A stretch of DNA of 43,838 nucleotides. Origin: Prasinococcaceae sp. CCMP 1430. Lineage: Eukaryota > Prasinodermophyta > Palmophyllophyceae > Prasinococcales > Prasinococcaceae. Below the pieces are notes generated by a model, which saw only the letters and a list, made by a program, of their open reading frames with translations, searched no databases and had not been told where the DNA came from. Below, piece by piece: positions 35,762-43,838 of this stretch. The position numbers were made by a program, and so were the translations under genes. Numbering within the stretch: position 1 is the first letter of the stretch; each line of letters starts with the position of its first letter. The DNA is taken from contig RQSC01000056.1 of the NCBI GenBank assembly GCA_013416795.1, positions 61,865-105,702 of the forward strand, given 5' to 3'.

Positions 35762-36354
35762 GGCTGCACCCGGTGCGCCGCGCCCCGCACCCCCCTCCCC
35801 CCCCCCCCTCGCCTCGCCCCTGCGCCCTCTCACAGCGCGCGCACAAAAACCGACGCACCGAGCCGGCGCACGGCACACCCGCCGCGCCGCCGCCGCCGCC
35901 AATGCCCTCCACACCGCCGCAGCTCCTCCGCGCGTCGAGGGATCCGCGATCCCGCCCGCACGCGCGCGCTGCCGGACAGCAGGGGCGCGCCCCGCGCGCT
36001 CTGGCGCCCGGCGCCGTTCGAACGCCCTCCTCCCGCAGTGCCAACGCGCACGCGCTCGCCGGGTCCCCAACTAAAAAAAAAAAAAAGCTCAGGGACCTCA
36101 TCACTTTGAATGCGTGGCGCCACGCGATGCGGGCCAGACCGCTGCGGTATGGAAGGCGATTTGATCTTCGATGCCACTTTTCTTGTTTTTTTTTTTTTTT
36201 TAAATTGAGTGTGAGTGTGTGTGAGCGACGGTGCTTCTCAGTCGTCGCACTCTTTCCCTTTTTTAAATTTACGGATTGGATTTCGGATGAGAAGTTCTAA
36301 AAAGTGAATACGATCATTGATGAAAAATCGGAGGTAAATTGATTTCGGTGGCGA
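35762..36354. promoter_or_regulatory. Divergent promoter with ATTTGATC, poly-A and poly-T
   Basis: Between CAPZB (-) and tRNase Z (+). ATTTGATC at 36159-36166 faces tRNase Z. An A-run starts at about 36072 and a T-run spans about 36187-36202. The 36060-36350 part is A/T-rich, the rest GC-rich without a gene. Confidence 0.5.
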
Positions 36355-37876
36355 ATGGCGGAAAGCGGCGTCGCCGGGGCGCGCGCGCGCTGTGGCGCAC
36401 CCATGGGGGGAGTGGGAGAGTCGAGCCGCGCGCTGTGGCTGCTGTGGCTGTGGCTGCAGGCGCGCGGGGGTGGTGGGGTGGCGGGGTCGCGCGGGCGCCA
36501 CAGCGCGCGCGCGATGCGCGCCGCGGGGAGTCGTCGCCTCGCTCAGGCCTGCCCCAGGGGAGCGGCGTCACGCAGCGCGGCAGCGGCGGCGGCAGCCGCG
36601 CCAGAGGTCGCTGACGACGTCAGCGACGGCGGCGCGGATGGCGGAACGGGGACGGCGGGGAAGACCTCCGGCAAGCGGCGCGGCCGCGCGCGCCACGCGT
36701 CGCTCGAGGTGAACGGCCTCCCGGTGGAGGGCCTGTCCGTCGGCGGGCAGGAGACGTGCATCATCCTGCCGACGCTGCGCGTCGCCTTCGACTCGGGGCG
36801 GTGTCCGCAGCGCTGCGTCTACCAGGTACGCGCGGAGAGTCAGCGAGCGTCCGCGCCCGTGCGCGGACTTCCTTAGCGGAGAGAGACACGAGAGCGCGTG
36901 TGTGCGTCTGCGCGCTCCTCAAGCCCTGCTCTGACACGTGGCGGCTGGTGCTGGCTCTGGCTACCCCCCACAGGACACCATGCTCGTGTCGCATGGCCAC
37001 ATGGACCACATCGGCGGGCTGCACAACTATGCGGCCACGCGTGGCATGCTGTCGCTGCCGGCGCCCGACGTGCTTGTACCCAAGCCAATCGCGCCTGCGG
37101 TGGCGCGCATGATGGAGTCTTGGGCGGAGCTCGACGCGGGGGAGCTGAAGCACAACCTCGTCGGTGTGCTGCCAGGGTGCGTGCTCGGGCGTCTCCGTCG
37201 CACACGGGCGCGTGCGTGGTCGTGCGCGTGCATGTGCGCGCGTGCCCCGAGCCAGGAGTCTGTGAGGCGCCTCTCCTGTGTGCGTCGCCCCCCTCGCGCC
37301 TCACACGCTGACGCGCTTGCGCGATTCCCCCCTTCACGCTTGCCATGCGCACGCAGCGACGAGCATGCGCTGAGCAGCCCCAAGGGCTACTTCGTGAAAC
37401 CCTTCACGACCACGCACGTGGTGCCCTCCCAGGGCTACGTGGTGTGCTCGCGCAAGCAGAAGCTGCGTGAGGAGTACCTGGGCTTGCCGGGCGCCGAGAT
37501 CAAGGCCTTGCGCCAGGCGGGCGAGGACATCACGCGCACGGTCGAGGTGGCGGAGGCGGCTTTCACGGCTGACACGACCATGGACTTCGTGAAGGTGGAT
37601 GCGCCGGAGACCAGGCTCGCGCTCAGCGCCAAGGTGTTCTTCATGGAGTGCACCTTCGTCGACGACACGATGACCGCCGAAGATGCCCGCGAGTACGGCC
37701 ACACGCACCTCGACGAGATCGTCGCCAACGCCGACGCCTTCGCCAACGTGGGCGCGCTCGTGCTCATCCACTTCTCGCCGCGGTACAGCATTGAGACCAT
37801 CCTCGAGTGCCTCGACAGGAAGCTGCCGCCCGAGCTCAAGGAGAAGGCGGTGCCGCTGCTCGAGGGATTCAGGTAG
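36355..37876 (+). CDS. Ribonuclease Z, short form (plant TRZ1/TRZ2 type)
   Basis: Model: exons 36355-36825, 36974-37176 and 37357-37876; introns 36826-36973 (CAG|GTACGC...CCACAG, phase 0) and 37177-37356 (GTGCGT...CGCAG, phase 2); 397 residues. The enzyme removes the 3' trailer of precursor tRNAs. The core is a metallo-beta-lactamase fold: LPVEGLSVGGQETCII and FDSGRCPQR, then the zinc motif SHGHMDHIGGL (His164, His166, Asp168, His169), ELKHNLVG, FTTTHVVPSQGYVVCS, AFTADTTMDF, the PxKVRN-equivalent region absent as in short forms, YGHTHLDEIV and ALVLIHFSPRYS. The wording is closest to plant TRZ1/TRZ2. The first ~110 residues are Arg/Ala/Gly-rich, with KTSGKRRGRARH before the core; this could be an organelle or nuclear targeting region. 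A later ATG (36514) is a possible start. Confidence 0.92.
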
Positions 37877-38784
37877 AGCTCGCCGCGCGGCAACGCCGCA
37901 TCTAATAATATCGATACAACTTCCCCCGCGCCCACGCCCGCGCGCGAGAGAGCCCGTCCAACGCAAGCGCGTCGCGGCCAGGCCCGCCGGACAGCGTGGC
38001 CGCCCTCGCCGCCTCTGCCACCGTTGCCGCCTCCACCGCCTCCGTCGCCTCCGCCGCCACTGCCTGTGCTTCAGCGGCACGGGCAGGTCAGAACGAGAGC
38101 GCACACGCCCCCACATCAAAACGAGAGCTTTTGGGGGGGGGCGACAATCGCTCGCATTCCCGCGGCGTCGGCGCATTTTTCCGCCGGCGCGCGTTTTCCG
38201 CTTTTATCGCGCGCGCGCCCGTCGCGCCGCGCGGCGCACCTTCGATCTGATATGAGAAATGTGCGGTTGGGGGAGCGTGCGCGGTCCGGACGTTTGCGGC
38301 GCGCGCGCACGGGATGTGCCACACCACGCGCAAAGCGCGCCACCACACCACCCACCGGCCCGCTACCCCCCCCCTTTCCTCTTTCTCTCCTGGACGGTGC
38401 GTGCGAGTATCGGCGCGCGCGTCGCTCGTGCGGAGCGGTCGTCGTTGTCTGCTGCTTCCGTTCGTGGCGCCCGCGCGTGCGCGCGCTGACCGTGCGGCGT
38501 GCGGCGCTTGCACTCCTGCGCGCGAATGCCTCTTCTCGTCTCTTGCTTTCCTGCCGCACCCCCTTGCGTTTGCGCGAGCGCAGGCTGCTGCGCGAGAGGC
38601 CAGGACTCGCTGGTGTCTGCAAGCGAGCGCGTGCGAGGCGGCGAGGGGGGCTCCAGAGGTGTCGCGGCTCCGACCGGCTCCCATACGCGCCTCTGCACTT
38701 GGCCGCCCCACGTGGCCTCGCGTTTCCCAATCCCATCGTTTAGTAGAGCGAGCGCGCAGCTCGATTCCTTATTGGCGTGCCACG
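37877..38784. other. Intergenic region upstream of the S/P/T-repeat gene
   Basis: About 900 bp without a supported gene. Open frames on both strands are Arg/Ala-rich shadows. ATCAAAAC at 38115-38122 is a minus-strand GTTTTGAT. Two (GCC)n-like tracts occur near 38000-38060. Confidence 0.4.
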
Positions 38785-41289
38785 ATGATGGCGCGCGCAC
38801 TCTGGGCCCTGGCGATGTTCGGCGGGGCGGCGGTTCTCGGCGCTGCGCCGACCGCAGGCGAGGAGGGCGTCTCGGTATTGGAGACGCTGCGTCCCATGTT
38901 CTACTTTTCGGACAGCGATGGCATTCCATTCACCGTCACTGATGTGCGCGGGGAGCTCGAGGTAGACCAGTTCGACCCCGTGATGGGAATTCTGCAGACG
39001 GTGACTGTCTGCTATTCCGGAGGCATCAGGTCCAACGGCACGCTCACCAACACTGCGAGCTCCACGGCCGTCTTCGACGGCAGTGTCTTCGCGAATCTGC
39101 GGGTGTTCGGACCGTCGGAGAGGACGACGATCGACGACGACCCGGACGGCCCTGGCTCACAGTGTAGCTTTTGGCCATTTCCGTACAACTGCCTCGCCAA
39201 CTTGACGACGACGTGGAAGAACCGCACCGTCGCTCCTGGCGAGACTATTGCGCTCGAGGAGGTCGTAGCATTCACAGTGCAGGGGGAGACCGCGAATGTC
39301 CCCGCATGGATGGACGGTACATCCGGGCTGGGACGAGATGATTCATTGATGTTCGCACCGCGCAGCTTTCTGAGTTCGTCAGAGGTCTGCCTTACTGCGA
39401 GGGACCCCGAGACGATCGGCGCTTTCTCCGGGAAGGGTACGGCAAAGTTCCCCTACGCCACGCAGGCAGATCAGCGGTTCAGCGGGCTCGGCGGGAACGA
39501 AATCCGCCAGATAAGCACGCTGGTCTCTGCCAACGTCGAGGTGAAGTACGGGTGGAGTACGGCGGCTCCCACGACTGCTCCCACCACGGTGCCCTCATCC
39601 GCCCCGACGATGGCACCCACGGAGTCGCCCACTAGCGGCGCACCGACATCGGTCCCATCCGCCTCGCCATCTGCAGCCCCCACGGGTGCCCCGACTATGG
39701 CCCCATCGACCGCCCCTACCGCGCCGCCTACTGGAGCGCCATCTGACGCGCCCACTGGTGTGCCATCTGTGTCCCCAACGTCAGCGCCATCGGACTCGCC
39801 GTCGGAGGCCCCCACGGCAGCACCGTCGGAATCGCCGACTCTGTCACCGAGCGAATCACCAACGGACGCGCCAACGCTGAGCCCGTCCCTGTCACCGAGC
39901 GACGCGCCTACCGCAGCGCCGTCGGATTCGCCCTCAGAGAGCCCCACGTCAGCACCGTCCGAGTTCCCAACACTGTCACCGAGCGACTCACCAACGGACG
40001 CGCCGACGCTGAGCCCGACACTGTCACCGACCGCCGTGCCGTCGCTCCCGCCAGGCATGTGCTTGTGCGAGTGTTCCCCGAGCGAGACCGACACGCCAAC
40101 TCTGAGCCCCACGACATTCGCCCCGACGCTCTCGCCAACCGAGATGCCGACCCTCGCGCCATCGCTGTCACCGACCGAGATGCCGACCCTCGCGCCATCG
40201 CTCTCGCCAACCGAGATGCCGACGCTCGCGCCATCGATGTCACCCACCGAGATGCCGACGCTCGCGCCATCGCTCTCGCCAACCGAGATGCCGACGCTCG
40301 CGCCATCGATGTCACCCACCGAGATGCCGACGCTCGCGCCATCGCTCTCGCCAACCGAGATGCCGACCCTCGCGCCATCGCTGTCACCCACCGAGATGCC
40401 GACCCTCGCGCCATCGCTGTCACCCACTCAGATGCCGACCCTCGCGCCATCGCTGTCGCCGAGCGAGGCCAGGAGCGACCCGCACTTCGTTGGCCTCCGT
40501 GGACAGACCTTCCGCATCGAGGGCGACGATGGCGTCAACTATGCGCTTCTTTCAATGCCAGAGCTCGCGCTGAACGCCCACTTCAGCACAGCGTACGCTA
40601 CAGGCCCAAGCAATGCCCCCCGGCCCCAAAGTACGTGGATGAGTGCGATCGCAGTCGTGACACCAGAACACAGTGTCGTCTTCAGCGTCGACGGCGCGTC
40701 TTGCGCGCTCGCGGACGCCGCCCCTGAAGGGGAAGGCGACCTCGTGGTGGGCTGCGATGGCAGTGCCAGCATCGTCTCGCTTTCCATCGACGGCACAACG
40801 GTCCCTGTCGCTCGCACGGGAGTGGTATTCATGGCACCAGAGCTGTCCCTGGTGATTTCAAGCGTCAGCTCATTTGACTCGGCGGCACCGGCTGCCATGA
40901 CGCGGGCCACGCTCTTCAGCGACAAGCTTGATCTGCTGGTCGATTTCGTCGGGCCGCGCGCCGCATGGGGGGTCGCTCCCGCGGACGCGCCCATGTTCAG
41001 CCACCTCAACATGCGCATGGACCGCTTGCAGCTCGATCTCGAGGCACACGGCTTAATCGGCATCACGCAGCACGTCAAGATAGACGGGCACGGCAACGTG
41101 ATCATGTCTGATCAGGACGGGGACGTCATCGACGGACAGGTGAGCGAGTACCAGCTGGCATCCCTCACCTCGACCGAGTTCAAGTTTAGCGTGTTCGATG
41201 CCCCGGGCGGCGAAGGCGAGGGCGATGGCGCTGAAACGGCAGAGATGATCACGAGTGCGGGGTTCTTCAGCGGCGAAGGCGAGCGCTAA
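38785..41289 (+). CDS. Secreted S/P/T-repeat protein with choice-of-anchor-E-like and VWD-like domains
   Basis: The product is 834 residues. A signal peptide (MMARALWALAMFGGAAVLG) marks export. Residues about 30-250 form a beta-rich domain with FDPVMGILQTVTVCYSG and NGTLTNTASSTAVFDGSV, which resembles the choice-of-anchor E domain (a beta-sandwich found in bacterial surface proteins); several NxS/T sites are visible. About 255-565 is a Ser/Pro/Thr-rich stalk, first irregular (TAAPTTAPTTVPSSAP), interrupted by a short Cys segment (PPGMCLCECSPSE), then nine near-identical 12-residue units. The C-terminal ~265 residues begin SDPHFVGLRGQTFRIEGDDG, the start typical of VWD-like domains, with ALNAHFSTAYAT following. 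An extracellular matrix or cell-surface role is inferred. There is no C-terminal transmembrane segment. The ATG at 38785 (followed by a second at 38788) begins the signal peptide. Confidence 0.85.
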   Translation: MMARALWALAMFGGAAVLGAAPTAGEEGVSVLETLRPMFYFSDSDGIPFTVTDVRGELEVDQFDPVMGILQTVTVCYSGGIRSNGTLTNTASSTAVFDGSVFANLRVFGPSERTTIDDDPDGPGSQCSFWPFPYNCLANLTTTWKNRTVAPGETIALEEVVAFTVQGETANVPAWMDGTSGLGRDDSLMFAPRSFLSSSEVCLTARDPETIGAFSGKGTAKFPYATQADQRFSGLGGNEIRQISTLVSANVEVKYGWSTAAPTTAPTTVPSSAPTMAPTESPTSGAPTSVPSASPSAAPTGAPTMAPSTAPTAPPTGAPSDAPTGVPSVSPTSAPSDSPSEAPTAAPSESPTLSPSESPTDAPTLSPSLSPSDAPTAAPSDSPSESPTSAPSEFPTLSPSDSPTDAPTLSPTLSPTAVPSLPPGMCLCECSPSETDTPTLSPTTFAPTLSPTEMPTLAPSLSPTEMPTLAPSLSPTEMPTLAPSMSPTEMPTLAPSLSPTEMPTLAPSMSPTEMPTLAPSLSPTEMPTLAPSLSPTEMPTLAPSLSPTQMPTLAPSLSPSEARSDPHFVGLRGQTFRIEGDDGVNYALLSMPELALNAHFSTAYATGPSNAPRPQSTWMSAIAVVTPEHSVVFSVDGASCALADAAPEGEGDLVVGCDGSASIVSLSIDGTTVPVARTGVVFMAPELSLVISSVSSFDSAAPAAMTRATLFSDKLDLLVDFVGPRAAWGVAPADAPMFSHLNMRMDRLQLDLEAHGLIGITQHVKIDGHGNVIMSDQDGDVIDGQVSEYQLASLTSTEFKFSVFDAPGGEGEGDGAETAEMITSAGFFSGEGER
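40132..40458 (+). repeat. 36-bp coding minisatellite, nine units
   Basis: Units encode TEMPTLAPS(L/M)SP; the last has TQM. Third and ninth-position codons alternate (TCGCTCTCGCCA, TCGATGTCACCC, TCGCTGTCACCC), and the middle of the array alternates Leu and Met, giving a 72-bp higher-order period. Confidence 0.9.
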
Positions 41290-41731
41290 TCTTCACCATA
41301 CTACGTACCGACTACTACGACTTCATACCGACGACACCTTTGTGTGATTTTAGCTCATCCTACGTACACCTACCGACACAACGACCGACCACAACGAACG
41401 AATCAGAAAGGTGGCAGCACTGCACGATGGATGGGGAGCTTGCATGCAAACTGAGCACCGTCGCCGGGCACGCATCCCCTGCCTCAACTCCCCATCAGTG
41501 CTGCGACCACCACACGACGACGCATTCCTGCATGACTGCATGAACTGGCCACACGACAGACTGCCCAAAGCGATTGCACGGCGCCCATTCGCTCTTCGCA
41601 AGCGCCCGCATGGCTACTCTTGCGCAGCGCGCACCCGCCCGACTGCGCGAGAGACTACAGTAGCACCTGCACGCGACTTTCCGACATGCCAGGGGCACGC
41701 GCGCACGCGCGCGAGCCCGTGCCTGCATCCG
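41290..41731. other. Convergent intergenic gap
   Basis: Between the S/P/T-repeat gene (+) and the methyltransferase (-). It contains ACGTAC-type repeats (about 41303 and 41361) but no TGTATACA. No gene is supported. Confidence 0.4.
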
Positions 41732-43059
41732 TCAGAGGTGTTTTCGCTTCTTGGTACCATGGTGCCCTCGGTGCTTGCCCGCGGCGCCCCCACGATCCCT
41801 GACGCTGCCGACTCTGTCGCCGTTTGGCACGCCGCCACCTCCGCCGGCCCTGTTTCCCCCGCCCCCGAAGTCACCGTTGAAACCGTCGCGCACGTGCGGG
41901 GGCAGCTGCTCGACGGAGCGCGCGAGCGCCGGGGCGCGCCTGCCCTCGCTGAGGCGCTCGCGCGCCGCGCGCCGGAAGGCTTCCAGCAGCGCGCCGGCGG
42001 AGGACTGCGGCGGCGCGCCCGCTCCCGCGCTGGCCGCGTCAGCGCGCGCGCGAGGATGCGAGCGCGCGCCTGCGTCGCGGCCGGCAGGCAGAAGCGCACC
42101 TTGTCGCCGAGGACCATGTACCAGAAGCTCACGAAGGGCGATGTCTTCTCGCCCTTGGGCCCGCTGTGCGTGTGCTTGTGCACGCGCCAGCCACGCGGCG
42201 CCCAGTACGAGTAGCGCTTCTTGGGCGCCACGTAGGCCACTTCGCGCGCGCGCTTACCGCCCCCCACGCGCGCGGCGAACGTCGCGTAGTAGTCCTTGTC
42301 CACCACCCAGTTTGGCATGAGCATCAGTGCGGGTCGGCCCGCGCCAGCGCACAGCGGCCCCTCCACAAAGTCCAGGAGCTTCGCCACGTGGTCGGCGCTG
42401 TACGGCGGGTTGGTGACGAGCACGTCGAACTCGGGCACCTTGCCCGCGGCCGCCACGGCGTAGAAGTCCTCGCACTCGTTGTGCACGGTCTCGAAGCCCA
42501 GCGAAGCCAGGTTGGCCTTTACGGCACCGTTGCAGTAGTACGGGTCGTACACGCGCAGCTTGGCATCGCTCACGCCGAGCCGCTTGGCGTGGGCGGACAG
42601 GATGGAGGCGACGTCCGCGTAGGCCTCCACCGCCGTCTCGCAGTGGTCGCGGTCGTCCGCCACGAAGGGGTGCGCGGGCTTGGGCGTTGGCTTGCTGGCC
42701 TCCCGTTGCTGCTCCTCGAGCTCCTTGCGCCTGAGCGCCTTGAGCGCCTTCTTGGAGAGCTTTGGCTGCTGCTGCTGACCCTCCTGCCCCTGCTCCTGCG
42801 CGCCGCCCTCGCCTCGCGCGCCTTCGGTGGCCGCGTCTCCGGCGCCGCTACCAGGGCTGTCAGAGGCATGCACGTTGAGCACGACGGCCTCATCCACCCA
42901 CTCGCCGACGAGCTTCGGCTGCCCATCGGCATCGCGCGCCATGCCATCATACACGCGGCCGGTCGCGCGGTCGAGCAGGTACAGGCCATCGCCGTGCACG
43001 ACGCCCTCGAGCTCTGCCGGCGCGCCAGCGCCGCCATCGCCACGCCTGCGCTTGCCCAT
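41732..43059 (-). CDS. NPPY-motif class I methyltransferase-like protein
   Basis: Model on the minus strand: exon 1 43059-42100, intron 42099-42005 (AAG|GTGCGC...CCGCAG, phase 0), exon 2 42004-41732; 410 residues. Without splicing the frame continues into an implausible Arg/Ser tail; the spliced end (ALLEAFRRAARERL... GTKKRKHL) looks natural and ends with a basic nuclear-signal-like motif. Residues 95-125 are a Lys/Glu-rich helix. The core contains LRVYDPYYCNGAVKANLASL (168-187, in the place of the SAM-binding motif I), NECEDFYA, and FDVLVTNPPYS (211-221), the catalytic NPPY of N6-adenine or glutamine methyltransferases. LMLMPNWVVDKDYY and KKRYSYWAPRGW follow. Motif I lacks the usual Gly-rich loop, so activity is unproven. 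The substrate (nucleic acid or protein) is unknown. Confidence 0.75.
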
Positions 43060-43120
43060 TGGTGGCGGCACGTGCGTGGCAGCACGCCCAGCCGTACACA
43101 GACGACCTGCTCGACTCCAC

Positions 43121-43831
43121 CTACCACGCTCGTGTGGGTGTACCCAAGGGCGTCTGCGGGCCTGGATGCGAGCGCGAGCGCGAGCGCGAGCTCGAGCGTG
43201 CGAGCGCCTCGCGGCCGCCCTCGCTTGCGTGCCCGCGGTCTCCGCGCGTGCCGAAGAGCGCCTGGCCGACGAGACAGCGCTGCGTGCTTTCGACGCGCCG
43301 CAGGCGCAGAACGCCAGCAGTGCAGACGGCGCTCGCCAGGCGCGCCCCGCTCGCGCGGTCGCCTTGGCTGCCGCCGGCGTTGCGGATTGGCACGAGGTTG
43401 TACTTGACGCCTGCGTGCAGGTGGCTCGCGCTCGGGAAGGGCGCTCGCGCGCCGGCGGCGTTGCCCCACCGCCACGCGGCGCCTCCAGCGACGCCGCGCA
43501 CGAGCTCGCAACCTCGCAGCGCCTCGCACGCCTCCGCGGCGTGTTTGGGCCGCACGAGCAGCCGCGCCACGTGGAGCTCGTCGGCGAGCTCCGCGAGCGA
43601 GAGCGCGAGCTCACACGTCTTGACGCACTCGCCGCAAAGCACGCGCGCGCCACCGCCGGCCCTCCCGCCGTGCGGCAGCTCGACGCACGCCGGCAGCGCG
43701 CCCAGCTCTGCCAGCGGCGCGCCGCGCCCACGCACGCCGCAGCACGCGCACGTGCCGCGCAACCCCCCGGCAGTCACCGCCTCGCCTCCACCGCCGCCGT
43801 GCTTGTATGCACGGCTGCGCGCCGCGCCCAT
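43121..43831 (-). CDS. Unrecognised Cys-containing ORF at the right edge
   Basis: A 236-residue frame from an ATG at 43831 to a stop at 43121-43123, 61 bp upstream of the methyltransferase on the same strand. It contains CACCGVRGRG, CVELPHGG and CGECVKTCELALSLAELADEL, spacing that could bind zinc, then RLLVRPKHAAEACEALRGCEL and LHAGVKYNLVPIRN, which look like real protein. The end is a Ser/Arg run (SSSRSRSRS) made from a GAGCGC repeat and is less convincing, so an intron or frame change near 43380 is possible. The gene may begin outside the window. No family is recognised. Confidence 0.4.
   Translation of the reverse strand: MGAARSRAYKHGGGGGEAVTAGGLRGTCACCGVRGRGAPLAELGALPACVELPHGGRAGGGARVLCGECVKTCELALSLAELADELHVARLLVRPKHAAEACEALRGCELVRGVAGGAAWRWGNAAGARAPFPSASHLHAGVKYNLVPIRNAGGSQGDRASGARLASAVCTAGVLRLRRVESTQRCLVGQALFGTRGDRGHASEGGREALARSSSRSRSRSHPGPQTPLGTPTRAW
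43166..43200. repeat. (GCGAGC)n short tandem repeat
   Basis: Five or so units of GAGCGC/GCGAGC, encoding the Ser-Arg run of the edge ORF on the minus strand. Confidence 0.7.
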
Positions 43832-43838
43832 GCGCTCG

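Noticed and set aside
39471-40427. 318-residue antisense ORF of GVSVGDSDGA-type repeats
   Set aside because: It is the reverse reading of the S/P/T repeats, whose codons avoid stops on both strands.
40132-40458. CRISPR-like regular repeat
   Set aside because: Units are contiguous without unique spacers and encode protein; the genome is eukaryotic.
42166-43407. 413-residue plus-strand ORF opposite the methyltransferase
   Set aside because: Exact antisense of a recognisable protein; no domain.
1-43838. tRNA, rRNA or other structured RNA genes
   Set aside because: Looked for but none was recognised by eye; a covariance-model scan would be decisive.

Overview
The window reads as nuclear DNA of a GC-rich, intron-containing eukaryote, most likely a photosynthetic protist. 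Evidence for this: genes lie on both strands without operons; GT-AG introns of 77-271 bp can be placed by matching phases; the products are eukaryotic housekeeping proteins (AP-4 beta, exocyst Exo70, actin-capping protein beta, sphingosine-1-phosphate lyase, Nas6/gankyrin). Several proteins resemble their plant forms (short tRNase Z of the TRZ1/2 type, TORTIFOLIA1/SPIRAL2-like protein, PLAT-lipoxygenase), and one secreted protein carries the S/P/T repeats common in haptophytes and stramenopiles. I favour a haptophyte or pelagophyte-like alga, but this is inference; no marker gene settles it.

Layout. 1-1094: 3' end of an unrecognised gene with a 213-bp tandem coding repeat. 1776-7491: zinc-fingerless ZC3H15/TMA46-like protein (+), J-domain protein (-), PLAC8 protein (+), intracellular subtilase (-). 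8301-21892: an accessory region holding two related cassettes in direct orientation. Each has a ~457-bp upstream repeat, a membrane protein gene (A or B) about 645 bp downstream, and on the opposite strand behind it a Nas6/gankyrin-like gene, intact behind B and only a 3' fragment behind A. A PLAT-lipoxygenase gene with one apparent frameshift lies between the cassettes. 22141-37876: aminotransferase, AP-4 beta, sphingosine-1-phosphate lyase, TOR1/SPR2-like, MOSC protein, Exo70, CAPZB and tRNase Z. 38785-43831: secreted S/P/T-repeat protein, NPPY methyltransferase and an edge ORF.

Gene organisation. Neighbours are mostly divergent or convergent. Upstream regions repeatedly carry an A/T-rich motif TTTTGAYC (or ATTTGAT) in the direction of the gene, and several convergent 3' intergenic gaps carry the palindromes TGTATACA or TGTACA. 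These look like a lineage-specific promoter element and a bidirectional 3'-end signal.

The most unusual items are the A/B cassette pair, in which different ectodomains are joined to one shared C-terminal membrane module; the loss of both CCCH fingers from a ZC3H15/TMA46 homologue; and the two shared DNA motifs. Gene models were made by hand from frames, splice signals and remembered family motifs; no alignment or search was run.
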